This document shows positions 10,266-20,513 of a DNA stretch of 64,000 bases, piece by piece (position 1 is the stretch's first letter; each line of letters opens with the position of its first letter). The position numbers and the translations under genes are program-made. The notes below the pieces were generated by a model. It worked only from the letters and a program-made list of their open reading frames with translations. It had not been told where the DNA came from and did not search any database. The DNA is from Austwickia sp. (lineage in GTDB: Bacteria; Actinomycetota; Actinomycetes; Actinomycetales; Dermatophilaceae). The DNA is taken from assembly GCA_016699675.1 (NCBI GenBank), contig CP064985.1, forward strand, positions 3,534,001 through 3,598,000, in the 5' to 3' direction.

Positions 10266-10486
10266 CGGCCAGCCCGCTGCTCCGCGAGGACGTCGGCAGC
10301 CGGCGGCAGGTCGACTCGGCCGCGCTGCTCGACGCGTTCCATGACCTCGCGCATGGTGGGTCGCTCGGCGAGGCGGGTCAGTTCGCCCAGAAGGTAATCG
10401 CTGAGGGAACGACCCTCCGCCGCGGCGCGGCTCTTGAAGGTGCGGCTGATGTCCGGCGGCACGTTGCGGATCTGGATCGTGGACAT
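10262..10486 (-). CDS. vapB: VapB-type antitoxin (FitA/RHH-like)
   Basis: A 74-residue antitoxin with an N-terminal ribbon-helix-helix: MSTIQIRNVPPDISRTFKSRAAAEGRSLSDYL is the strand and two helices, residues 1-32. The C-terminal tail should wrap the toxin. ATG 10486 is favoured over the upstream TTG at 10492. Such antitoxins repress their own operon; the palindromic GCATATGC just upstream (10493-10500) lies where an operator would be. Confidence 0.82.
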   Translation of the reverse strand: MSTIQIRNVPPDISRTFKSRAAAEGRSLSDYLLGELTRLAERPTMREVMERVEQRGRVDLPPAADVLAEQRAGR

Positions 10487-10513
10487 GCACAAGCATATGC
10501 AACATGCGTGTCG

Positions 10514-11092
10514 CTACCGATGGGCCGCCATCGCGGCGCAGACGGTGGCGAAGACCGCCTCATCGAGGCGCGCCCCGACGCGGCGTACGGAACTCGGCGC
10601 CAGCCGCAGCACCCGGTTGACGCGCGCCTCCGAGGCGCGGCTGCGGGAGTCCCACGCGCCCCGGCCGATGTCGACCCAGTAGCGGCCCGCCGCCGCCTCC
10701 TGCGCGGCGTCCCGGTCGTGATCGTGGCTGGTCACAGGAAGGGCGAGCAGCCAGTCGCCGTCGCGCGCGACGATCAGCGCCGGGCGGTCCTTGCCCTGGC
10801 TGGGGTCGTCCTCGTACGGCACCCAGGCCCACACCACCTCCCCGGGGTCGGCGAGCTGGTCGTCGTGGGGGTCGTACGTCGGGTGCAGCGGGCCGAAGAA
10901 GTCTCCGGGATAGGGCGCGGTGCTGGCGACCGGGACATCGACTGGGCGCTCCCCGCGCCCGCGCCCGGGCCCCCGCGGTCGGGAGTGACCGGACCCCGGC
11001 CCCGGCGCCACGACTCCGCCCAGGCCAAACCGGCCCAGCAGGGCGGCAAGGATCGACTTCGCGGTGGCTGAGCCGTGCTCACGTCCGGTCAT
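10514..11092 (-). CDS. MazF/PemK-family toxin-like protein
   Basis: A 192-residue protein whose middle carries the PemK/MazF fold signature GEVVWAWVPYEDDPSQGKDRPALIVAR (residues ~83-109) and LLALPVTSHDHD. It has an 80-residue N-terminal extension, basic and Gly/Pro rich, uncommon for the compact toxins. No separate antitoxin gene is adjacent; the VapB ORF ends on the far side of this gene's stop. Many actinobacteria carry such solitary PemK-like proteins, whose ribonuclease activity is untested. Confidence 0.7.
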   Translation of the reverse strand: MTGREHGSATAKSILAALLGRFGLGGVVAPGPGSGHSRPRGPGRGRGERPVDVPVASTAPYPGDFFGPLHPTYDPHDDQLADPGEVVWAWVPYEDDPSQGKDRPALIVARDGDWLLALPVTSHDHDRDAAQEAAAGRYWVDIGRGAWDSRSRASEARVNRVLRLAPSSVRRVGARLDEAVFATVCAAMAAHR

Positions 11093-11149
11093 GGGCTCAG
11101 TCTGGCCTCCCGCGGGTTCAGTTGTCGTGGCGCCGCGGCGCCCGAGGGG

Positions 11150-11944
11150 TCAGCGGCTGGCCTCGTCGGCCGCGCGCACCTCATCGGGGTGGCCCGCGGC
11201 GAACGCCCGCACCCGAGCCTCGATCCGGTGCTTGAGGATCGTCGAGGCGGCCAAGCCGGCCACGAAGAAGGCAATCAGCCCCGCCCACGCGAAGTCCTTC
11301 AGGGCGGCCTCGGCCGCGCGGCCGAGGTAGTACACCGCGTACGTCGTACCCACCGCCCACGTGAGCCCGCCCAACGCTTTGGCCGGCAGGAAGACCCGAT
11401 AGGGCAGCTTCAGCGTGCCGGACAGGGGCCCGGAGAGGATGCGCAGCAGCGCCACAAAGCGGCCCCCGAAGACGGCGAGCGGCCCGTACCGGTGGAAGAC
11501 CCACGTGGCGAACGCCAACGTCTCGGGGTTGACGTGCTTCGGGAAACGGCGTCGCACCCTGGTCAGGAGGCGCCAGCCGTGCGCGTGCCCGATCTCGTAG
11601 CCGATGGAGTCGCCCACGATCGCCCCGAAGGCGCCCGCCAGGCCCACGAAGAGCGGTGAGACGGCCAGCTCGTGGTGGGCCGACAGGATCGCCGCGCCCA
11701 CGAGGGTGATCTCGCCCGGCAGCGGAATGCCGAGAGACTCCAGGCCGACCACGAGGGCCACCAGGAGATAGACCTCCAGCGGGGGAATGGATAACAGCAG
11801 CGCGTCGACGTCATCGTTCCCCAGTGTGCAGTGTCCGGGCTCGGGTCGTGCTGTGAGAACCGGGAGGCGGGCATGGGATGATGGACGGCGAACCGCTGGT
11901 CGCGCGCCGCGTCCGGTGCGCCGCCACCGCGTCCGGTGGGCCAC
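11150..11944 (-). CDS. DedA family membrane protein (start uncertain)
   Basis: DedA/SNARE-associated family inner-membrane protein, implicated in membrane lipid flipping and proton-motive-force homeostasis. Family motifs: GLESLGIPLPGE, IGYEIGHAHGW, and the GGRFVALLRILSGPLSG motif with its key arginine. The conserved part starts around 11808 at ALLLSIPP, but no ATG, GTG or TTG lies in frame close upstream. The next in-frame GTG is 11944, which adds an odd Arg-rich 45-residue leader; an internal GTG at 11761 would trim the first helix. An ATG at 11814 is out of frame. The gene faces away from lepA. Confidence 0.75.
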   Translation of the reverse strand: MAHRTRWRRTGRGARPAVRRPSSHARLPVLTARPEPGHCTLGNDDVDALLLSIPPLEVYLLVALVVGLESLGIPLPGEITLVGAAILSAHHELAVSPLFVGLAGAFGAIVGDSIGYEIGHAHGWRLLTRVRRRFPKHVNPETLAFATWVFHRYGPLAVFGGRFVALLRILSGPLSGTLKLPYRVFLPAKALGGLTWAVGTTYAVYYLGRAAEAALKDFAWAGLIAFFVAGLAASTILKHRIEARVRAFAAGHPDEVRAADEASR

Positions 11945-12014
11945 GGCCGGACCGGCGCGGCTCGCCCGGCGCCGAACCGCCCGACGCCCCCTCATCCCGA
12001 AGGGATCCCGCCAC

Positions 12015-13894
<1,880 letters not shown>

Positions 13895-13898
<4 letters not shown>

Positions 13899-14710
13899 GC
13901 TCGCCCCCGCGGGGCGAGCGCGCGGGGGGTACGCCGGGGTCGCCCGAGCCGGCTGGCTCCCTTCAGGGGGCGCTGCCGCGCGGCGTACGCCGGGAGGTGG
14001 TCTCGTTCGCCCGCCGGGACGGGCGGGTGCATCCGAAGATCGCGCGGGCCTGGTCGGCGCGCCACGACGACCTGCTCGTGCAGCCGGACCGGCTGGAACG
14101 GGACGCCTCGCTCGACCCGCGGTGGCGCTTCGACGCGGCGACGGTGTTCGGTCGGGTCGCCCCGCTCGTGGTGGAGATCGGCTCGGGCACGGGGGAGGCG
14201 CTCTTGGCGGCCGCCGCCGCGCATCCGGACGTCGATTATCTGGGGGTGGAGGTCTACCGCCCGGGCGCCGCGAAGACCGTGTTGCGGGCGGATCGGCAAG
14301 GGTTGCGCAACGTCCGCGTCCTGCAGGCCGACGCCGCAGCCCTCCTGCGCACCGGCCTGGCCGAGGCGAGTGTGGCGGAGCTGCGGGTCTATTTCCCCGA
14401 CCCCTGGCACAAGCTCAAGCACCACAAGCGCCGCCTGGTCACGCCGGCTTTTGTCGCCGACGCGGCGCGCGTCCTGGTCGACGGCGGCGTGCTGCGGCTG
14501 GCCACCGACTGGGCTGACTACGCCGACCAGATGCTGCACGCGGCGTGCGCCACGCCGGAGTTCTGCAACCCTCACGCCGGATTTTCAGAACGGTTCGAGG
14601 GTCGTGAAATGACGCGCTTCGAGCGAAAGGGAATAGCCGCTGGAAGGACGGTGAAAGACCTTTATCTGGTCCGCCGTCCAAGACGCGCGTCCGACAAAAT
14701 AGGCCTCTGA
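13895..14710 (+). CDS. trmB: tRNA (guanine-N7-)-methyltransferase TrmB
   Basis: SAM-dependent enzyme that methylates G46 in the variable loop of tRNAs, 271 residues with a long N-terminal extension. Motifs: SAM-binding VVEIGSGTGEALL, LGVEVYRPG, and the catalytic/tRNA motif VYFPDPWHKLKHHKRRL. The GTG overlaps the lepA stop codon (GTGA), so translation is probably coupled. Homology extends the frame upstream inside lepA, but that part is only the lepA gene read in another frame. Confidence 0.92.
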
Positions 14711-14751
14711 CAAGCCATTTCGCGTGTATCGATGGGGCTCGTGCCTAGTGC

Positions 14752-16587
14752 ATGATTAGCCCCATGACTGTCGCCGGCGACGCGCCCGCATTCGAAGACG
14801 GGATGGATGTGGTCGATGGCAGTGTGCGGGAAACACTGACGATTCTTGCCCGGGCGCAGGCATTGGCGGACGCCGTGCGGGCCGAGGCGGAGTCGCAGGC
14901 GGCCGCCATCCGCGAGGAGGCAGAGCAGACCCGCCGCGACATGGCGGTGGCGGCCGGCGAGCTGCGCGAGGCGCAGGATCGCATCGCCCGCACACGCCAG
15001 GACGAGGAAGAGATGCGGGTGCGTGCCCGCGTCGAGGTCGAGTCGCTCATCAGTGACGCCGTCGCGCAGGCGTCGGTGGTCCAGGCTCAGGCGGCCAAGG
15101 CCGCCGACGAGGCCATGCAGGTCACGGAGCAGGACGCCCGTCGACGTCGCGAGCAGGCGGAGGCCGAGGCCGAGGGGATCCTGGCCCGGGCCCGTCAGGA
15201 AGCGGACGACCAGCGGGCCCGGCTGGCGCAGGAGGCCGAGGCCCACGGGCAACTCCTGGCGTCCCGCGACCACGAGGCGCACGAGGCCGCCGAAGCATTG
15301 CTCGCATCCGCTCGGGCCGATGTGGAACGCCTCGGCCACGAGGCCGCCCAAGATCGCGACCGGTTGCGCGCAGAGGCCGATGCCGAGAGCGCCCGACGCT
15401 TCGAGGCGATCGAGCGACGCGAGCAGGAGTCCGCGGACGCCGCCCGGTCGGCACTGGAACGCGCCGAAGCCGAGGCGCAGGCGCGACACGACCGGGCCGA
15501 AAGCGACGCTGCCGAGGTCATGCGGCAGGCCGAGGAGCACCTGGGGTGGGCGACCCGCACGGCCACCGAGCTCAAGGAGCAGACCGAGACCGAGATGGCG
15601 GTCCGGAGCCGGAGCCACCACGACGCTCTCGAAAAGCGCGCCCACACCGTGCGGGAACGCGTGGTCGTCCTGCTCACCAGCGCGAAGGCGCGGGCGGCCG
15701 AGACCGTCGCACAGGCCGAGGCCGACGCGAACCGCCGCCGCGACGAGGCCGCGTCCGCGCTGGCCGCGGCCCGCGCGGAGGCGGACGTCGTGCTGGCTGG
15801 TGCCCAGCGCGAGGCGGAACGGCTGGTGACTGACGCCCGGGCCGTGGCCGACGAGATCGGTGAGCGCGCCGACCGCCGGGTCGAGGAGGCCGAGCGCGCA
15901 GCCAAGATCGTCCGGGAGCGCACCGGGGCGGAGGCCGAGCGGCTGCACCGAGAGGCGTACGACTACCACCGGTCGGCCCGCGAGGAGATCATGCGGATGT
16001 CCCAGGCCGCCCAGGAGCGGGCCGAGAAGGTCCGGGCCGAGGCCGAGGCGCACGCCCAGCGGGCCCGGGACGAGGTCGCCGCGCTCGCGGCCCAGCGGGA
16101 GGACATCTCCCGCCAGCTGGGCGACCTGCACGCCGTCATCGAGGCCCTCAGTGTGCCGGAGGTGGCCGCTGCGCGGGCGGCCGCCGACCGGGTCGCCGCC
16201 GAGGCCAGGGTGGCGCATGGCGACGCCGCAGAGCCGGCTGTTGGTTCGGACGGCGCCGGCCCCGACGTACAGGGGGAGGCGACCGATCCCGACGTACGGG
16301 GTGAGGTGATCGACGCCGACGTACGGGGTGAGGCGACCGATCCCGACGGGGAACCGTTCGTCGCGCCCAAGGAGAACGCACCCGACGAACCCAGCCACCA
16401 GACCGACGACACCCACCAGCACGACGCCGCACACCACGAGCCCGGCCAGCCCGGCGAGTACGACCAGTACCACCCGCAAGACGCGTACGACCAGCACGAC
16501 CCGATGAGCCCCCACGCCCCCGACCACGACGGCCGGCCGAGAGTTCCCCAGTTGACCGCACCCAGCTCCACCGAGGAGACCCGATGA
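14752..16587 (+). CDS. Large coiled-coil protein, possible polar/cytoskeletal element
   Basis: A 611-residue protein almost wholly predicted to form coiled coil from about residue 30 to 485, with dense Glu/Ala/Arg and no membrane segment. The C-terminal tail changes character: three 9-residue repeats (PDVRGEATD type), then a His/Asp/Pro-rich region. It overlaps the next DivIVA-like gene by 4 bp. Streptomycete polarity proteins such as Scy and FilP are similarly long coiled coils; a role in polar growth or division-site organisation is inference from this arrangement. ATG 14764 is an alternative start. Confidence 0.7.
   Translation: MISPMTVAGDAPAFEDGMDVVDGSVRETLTILARAQALADAVRAEAESQAAAIREEAEQTRRDMAVAAGELREAQDRIARTRQDEEEMRVRARVEVESLISDAVAQASVVQAQAAKAADEAMQVTEQDARRRREQAEAEAEGILARARQEADDQRARLAQEAEAHGQLLASRDHEAHEAAEALLASARADVERLGHEAAQDRDRLRAEADAESARRFEAIERREQESADAARSALERAEAEAQARHDRAESDAAEVMRQAEEHLGWATRTATELKEQTETEMAVRSRSHHDALEKRAHTVRERVVVLLTSAKARAAETVAQAEADANRRRDEAASALAAARAEADVVLAGAQREAERLVTDARAVADEIGERADRRVEEAERAAKIVRERTGAEAERLHREAYDYHRSAREEIMRMSQAAQERAEKVRAEAEAHAQRARDEVAALAAQREDISRQLGDLHAVIEALSVPEVAAARAAADRVAAEARVAHGDAAEPAVGSDGAGPDVQGEATDPDVRGEVIDADVRGEATDPDGEPFVAPKENAPDEPSHQTDDTHQHDAAHHEPGQPGEYDQYHPQDAYDQHDPMSPHAPDHDGRPRVPQLTAPSSTEETR
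16261..16341 (+). repeat. 27-bp tandem repeat within the coiled-coil gene
   Basis: Three units begin at 16261, 16288 and 16315 and encode nine residues each (PDVQGEATD, PDVRGEVID, ADVRGEATD); a partial fourth follows. The period keeps the reading frame, so length variation between strains would be tolerated. Confidence 0.8.
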
Positions 16588-17852
16588 GCACCGACAGCGT
16601 CACTTCGCAGTTCGCGACCGTCTTCCGCGGATTCGACCCAGGGCAGGTGGAAGCCGCCCTGGCATCCGTACGCGAGAGTGCCGCGCATGCTCGAGAGGAA
16701 TGCGCCCGCGTACAGGCGCAGCTGCACTCGGCGCAGACGGAGCGCGACGACCTGCGGCGCCGCGTGGCCGACGTGCAGGGTCGCCTGGAGTCCCGGGCCG
16801 AGGACTCCGCCGCCGAGCGGGACGAGCTCAAGCAACGCCTCGTCGAGGCCCAGGCGAAGATCGAGCAGTACCGGGCCGACCTGGAGGCCGAGTCCTCCTT
16901 CGTCCACCTCGGCAAGCGGATCGGCCAGATCCTCAGCCTGGCCGAGGCCGAGGCCGCGTCCCTGATCACCAAGGCGACCGGGGAGGCCGCGGGGATCCGC
17001 GACGAGGCCAGCGGCGAGGCCGAGCGGGTGCGACGGTCGGCGGAGCAGTACGCCGCCGAGGTCCGCGAGCGGGCCGAGACCGACGTGGAGCAGGCCTCGA
17101 TCGAGGCCAAGGAGAACGCCGCGACGATCGTCGACGACGCCGTCCGCGACGCGGCGGCCCGCCGCGAGGAGGCGGAGGCCTACTTCGAGCGGCAGCGGGC
17201 GATGGCCGCCGAGGCCGCCGCGGACTTCGAGCGCACGCTGGGGCAGCGCCGCGAGAAGGCCACCCGGGAGTTCCAGGCCGAGATGGCGGCGCAGGAGGAC
17301 GAGCTGCGCCGCGTCACCGAGCGCGTCAACCAGATGCGCCTCGAGGGCGAGCAGGAGCGCGCGAACGCCTCGAGCGAGGCGGCGCAGCGGCTGGTGGAGG
17401 CCCGCGACCAGGCCCACGAGATGGTCGAGACCGCACGTACGCAGGCCGAGCGCATCCGTCGGGAGTCCGAGCGGGAGCTGGCCGCGGCCATGGCCCGGCG
17501 CGATTCGATCACCAGCCAGCTGTCCAACGTGCGCAGTATGCTCGCCACGTTCGGATTGGGCACCGGCGTGGGCGACGACGCGTTGGCCGCCATTCCGGGC
17601 ATCGCGGCGTTCCGCGAGCAGGTCGAGGAGGCGCACCGGGAGACCGAGCAGGTCAGCTTCGAGGCGCGGGAGAGCATCGGGCAGGCGGCCCAGTACGACG
17701 AGGACGATCTCGTGGGCGTGGCCGAGCACCAGGAGGTGCAGTTCGATGACGGCGACGACGTCCCCGCCGAGCTGACCTCGGGCGCCCATGCCGAGCACGA
17801 CGACGACCAGCTCGACCAGATGCTGGGGGAGGAACGGGAGAGCGTGCACTGA
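16584..17852 (+). CDS. DivIVA-like coiled-coil protein
   Basis: A 422-residue protein beginning with SQFATVFRGFDPGQVEAALASV, which matches the N-terminal DivIVA lipid-binding region (FRGYDxxQVD type) used to sense curved membrane at poles and septa. Long coiled coil follows to about residue 310, then a hydrophobic patch LATFGLGTG and an acidic C-terminus. ATG overlaps the upstream stop (ATGA). Together with the preceding coiled-coil gene it forms a two-gene unit likely acting in cell-shape or pole organisation, closed by the hairpin at 17897-17935. Confidence 0.75.
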   Translation: MSTDSVTSQFATVFRGFDPGQVEAALASVRESAAHAREECARVQAQLHSAQTERDDLRRRVADVQGRLESRAEDSAAERDELKQRLVEAQAKIEQYRADLEAESSFVHLGKRIGQILSLAEAEAASLITKATGEAAGIRDEASGEAERVRRSAEQYAAEVRERAETDVEQASIEAKENAATIVDDAVRDAAARREEAEAYFERQRAMAAEAAADFERTLGQRREKATREFQAEMAAQEDELRRVTERVNQMRLEGEQERANASSEAAQRLVEARDQAHEMVETARTQAERIRRESERELAAAMARRDSITSQLSNVRSMLATFGLGTGVGDDALAAIPGIAAFREQVEEAHRETEQVSFEARESIGQAAQYDEDDLVGVAEHQEVQFDDGDDVPAELTSGAHAEHDDDQLDQMLGEERESVH

Positions 17853-17896
17853 CGCTGTCCACCAGGCTTATTGGCGCGGTCATCCTGGCGTCCGCG

Positions 17897-17935
17897 CACC
17901 GTACCGTCGGGCGCGCCGTTCCCGACGGTACGGTG
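17897..17935 (+). terminator. Perfect 15-bp-arm hairpin
   Basis: CACCGTACCGTCGGG pairs exactly with CCCGACGGTACGGTG around a 9-base loop. It lies 44 bp after the DivIVA-like gene and is the likely end of that operon, though no T-run follows. Confidence 0.7.
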
Positions 17936-18042
17936 TGGACGCTGGCTGACACGCCCGGGGTCGCAGGCGCGGGGTTCTTGGGGGTCGCGAGGCCAGCGAG
18001 GGTCGTCGGGGCGCGGCCGGTGAGGGCTGCGACACTGGTCGG

Positions 18043-19320
18043 GTGCCCTCGCCCCCTCCTCCAGGTGAACCTGTGCCGCTGGACGGCGCCCTGCCGCCGC
18101 AGGCGCTGGCCCGCGGTGCTGGAGCACCGCTTGGGCTCTATGTGCATGTCCCGTTCTGCCGGGTGCGCTGCGGCTACTGCGACTTCAACACCTACGTGCC
18201 CGGCGAACTGGCGGGGAGCCCGGCGGGGACCGACCCCGCGTCCTACGTGGACGTCCTGCTCCGCGAGCTGCAGTTGTCGGTCCGCGTCCTGGGCGCGGCC
18301 GCCCGTCCTGTCGAGACGATCTTCGTCGGTGGCGGCACCCCGACCCTCCTGACGCCCGGCGACCTCGGCCGGATCGTGGCCGCGGTGCGTACGGCGTACG
18401 GGCTGGCCCCCGGCGCCGAGGTGACCACCGAGGCAAACCCGGACACGGTCACCCCCGCCGCCCTGGACGCGCTCGCGGCCGCCGGGTTCACCCGCGTGTC
18501 GCTGGGCATGCAGTCCGCGGTGCCGCACGTGCTGGTCACGCTCGACCGCACCCACGAACCGGCCGGGGTGGCGCCCGCGGTCGCCGCCGCCCGCGTGGCC
18601 GGACTGGCCACCAGCGTCGACCTGATCTACGGCACGCCGGGGGAGAGCCTGGCCGACTGGCGGGCGAGCGTCTGCGGGGCGATCGAGCTGGCGCCGGACC
18701 ACGTCTCGGCGTACGCGCTCGTGGTCGAGGCCGGGACGCCGCTGGCGCGCCGGGTGGCCCGCGGGGAGGTGGCGGCGCCGGACGACGACGACGAGGCCGC
18801 GAAGTACGAGCTGGCGGACGAGATGCTGGCCGAGGCGGGGTACGGCTGGTACGAGGTGAGCAACTGGGCTCGCACGGACCGGGGTGTCTGCCGGCACAAC
18901 CTCGGCTACTGGCGAGGTCATTCGTGGTGGGGACTCGGGCCGGGCGCGCACAGCCACGTCGGCGGCGTGCGGTGGTGGAACCTGCGTCACCCCCACGCCT
19001 GGGCACAGCGGCTGCTGGCCGGGGAGGCGCCGGGCCAGGGGCGCGAGGTGCTGACCGATGTGGAGTCGTACGACGAGACCGTGCTGCTGCGCTCCCGATT
19101 GGCCGAAGGGCTTGCGCTCGATCTGCTGCGTCCGGGCGGGCGGGCCGCCGTGGCCGCGCTGGTCGCGGACGGTCTCGTGGCGGCCGGACCGGCGCTGGCC
19201 GGGGGCGCGAGCCCCGCGGGGTCCTGGGAGACCGGGCCGGGACAAGGGCGCCGCGTGGTGCTCACGCGTCGCGGCCGGCTGTTGGCGGACACGGTGGTGC
19301 ATCGCCTGCTCGGCGCGTAG
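18043..19320 (+). CDS. hemW: Heme chaperone HemW (radical SAM, formerly HemN-like)
   Basis: Radical SAM protein of 425 residues that delivers heme; it lacks the extra residues needed for coproporphyrinogen oxidase activity in true HemN. The cluster motif CRVRCGYCDFN sits near residue 46, followed by the SAM-binding GGGTPTLL and the family LGMQS. The C-terminal HemN_C domain starts near ESYDETVLLRSRLAEG. GTG 18043 is weakly supported by upstream sequence; an in-frame GTG about 30 bp later is possible. Monocistronic. Confidence 0.9.
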   Translation: MPSPPPPGEPVPLDGALPPQALARGAGAPLGLYVHVPFCRVRCGYCDFNTYVPGELAGSPAGTDPASYVDVLLRELQLSVRVLGAAARPVETIFVGGGTPTLLTPGDLGRIVAAVRTAYGLAPGAEVTTEANPDTVTPAALDALAAAGFTRVSLGMQSAVPHVLVTLDRTHEPAGVAPAVAAARVAGLATSVDLIYGTPGESLADWRASVCGAIELAPDHVSAYALVVEAGTPLARRVARGEVAAPDDDDEAAKYELADEMLAEAGYGWYEVSNWARTDRGVCRHNLGYWRGHSWWGLGPGAHSHVGGVRWWNLRHPHAWAQRLLAGEAPGQGREVLTDVESYDETVLLRSRLAEGLALDLLRPGGRAAVAALVADGLVAAGPALAGGASPAGSWETGPGQGRRVVLTRRGRLLADTVVHRLLGA

Positions 19321-19444
19321 CGGCACTCGCCGGCCCGACGTGGGTCGTCGGCCGCGCGGTCGTCCCCGTCGTGACGTCGGTAACAGATTGAGGCGCGAAC
19401 TGCGCTATGGCTCAGTACGACTCGGTCCGGGTCGATAGTGCGTC

Positions 19445-19609
19445 GTGACCATCCACGCCATCCCGGACGACGTGATCGCCCACGATCACAGCGACGAGTG
19501 CCTCTGCGGGCCCACCCAGGCGCTCGCATGGTGCAACGGTCGCCAGTTCTGGATCGCCTATCACCACCCGCTGATCGAGGCCGTCGGCCTCGACCGCTGG
19601 TCCTGCTGA
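19445..19609 (+). CDS. Small conserved-looking Cys/His protein, 54 aa
   Basis: A 54-residue ORF: the segment IAHDHSDECLCGPT at residues 11-24 resembles a small actinobacterial protein family of unknown function with the pattern HDxSxxCxCGP. It has four cysteines and five histidines, suggesting metal binding, which is inference. GATAGT at 19434-19439 could be a -10 box that would place transcription start right at the GTG, so the message may be leaderless. It is followed by the hairpin at 19622. Confidence 0.6.
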   Translation: MTIHAIPDDVIAHDHSDECLCGPTQALAWCNGRQFWIAYHHPLIEAVGLDRWSC

Positions 19610-19621
19610 CACGCCGACGTG

Positions 19622-19661
19622 GTGTCGAGTTCTCCACCGAGTTCGGTGGGGAACTCGACAC
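19622..19661. terminator. Fully paired 40-bp hairpin between convergent genes
   Basis: GTGTCGAGTTC-T-CCACCGA-GT-TCGGTGG-G-GAACTCGACAC: 19 base pairs including one G-T, with a 2-base centre. It sits 12 bp after the small ORF and 3 bp after the nadC stop on the other strand, so it probably terminates both. Confidence 0.75.
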
Positions 19662-19664
19662 GGT

Positions 19665-20513
19665 TCAGGCGCGGTGGTCCAGGCCGATGTCGAGCACCGC
19701 GGCGCTGTGCGTGAGCCAGCCCGCCGAGATCAGGTCGACGCCCGCCTCGGCCAGCGCGCGCGCCTTGTCCGGCGTCACTCTCCCGCTCGCCTCGGTGATC
19801 ATGCGGCCGTCCACGAGGGCGACCGCCTCGCGCAGCACCTCGGGGCCCATGTTGTCCAGAAGCACCGCGTCGGCGCCCTCGCGCTGGGGCAGGGCCAACA
19901 GCTCGCGCAGCTGATCGAGCGTGTCCACCTCGACCTCGATCTTCACGAGGTGGCCGACGTGCGTCCGCGCCCGCCGGACCGCCTCCGTGATCGACCCCGC
20001 GAACGCGACGTGGTTGTCCTTGATGAGCACCGCGTCGTCGAGGCCGAAGCGATGGTTCACGCCGCCGCCGGCGACGACCGCCGCCTTCTCCAACGCTCGC
20101 AGCCCAGGCGTGGTCTTGCGGGTGCAGCAGACGCGCGCGCTGGTGCCGCGGACGGCGTCGGCCAGAGTCGCCGTCGCGGTGGCCACCCCGGAGAGATGGC
20201 CCAGGAAGTTCAGGGCGACCCGTTCGCCCGTGAGCAGCGCGCGAACCGGGCCGCTCGCCTCGCCGATGACGTCCCCCGGGGCCACCCGGCTCCCGTCGGG
20301 GAGGTCGACCCGCACGCTCACGCGGGGGTCGACCAGGGTCCAGGCCAGCCGGGCGCAGGCGGTGCCCGCGATCACTCCGGGGTCCCGCGCCACAAGCGCC
20401 ACCGTCCCCACCTGGTCGGCCGGCACGATTGCGTCCGTCGTGAGGTCGCCGGCGCGGCCGAGGTCCTCCAGGAGGGCCGCCCGGACGACGGGTTCGATCT
20501 GCAGGTCCAGCAT
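19665..20513 (-). CDS. nadC: Nicotinate-nucleotide pyrophosphorylase (quinolinate phosphoribosyltransferase)
   Basis: Third de novo NAD step: quinolinate plus PRPP gives nicotinate mononucleotide. It has 282 residues. Family residues are visible in ALLTGERVALNFLGHLSGVAT, CTRKTTPGLRALEK (the TRKTxPGxR motif), GGGVNHRFGLDD and LLDNMGPE. ATG 20513 overlaps the nadB stop (ATGA), so expression is coupled to nadB. Cytosolic. Confidence 0.95.
   Translation of the reverse strand: MLDLQIEPVVRAALLEDLGRAGDLTTDAIVPADQVGTVALVARDPGVIAGTACARLAWTLVDPRVSVRVDLPDGSRVAPGDVIGEASGPVRALLTGERVALNFLGHLSGVATATATLADAVRGTSARVCCTRKTTPGLRALEKAAVVAGGGVNHRFGLDDAVLIKDNHVAFAGSITEAVRRARTHVGHLVKIEVEVDTLDQLRELLALPQREGADAVLLDNMGPEVLREAVALVDGRMITEASGRVTPDKARALAEAGVDLISAGWLTHSAAVLDIGLDHRA

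Noticed and set aside
15000..17800. Regular spacing of similar segments, CRISPR-like at first sight
   Set aside because: The repeats are heptad-type coiled-coil coding, not identical direct repeats with unique spacers. No CRISPR or cas gene is present.
14662..17849. Long minus-strand ORFs opposite the coiled-coil genes
   Set aside because: Leu/Gly/Arg-rich shadows of Glu/Ala-rich coding on the + strand.
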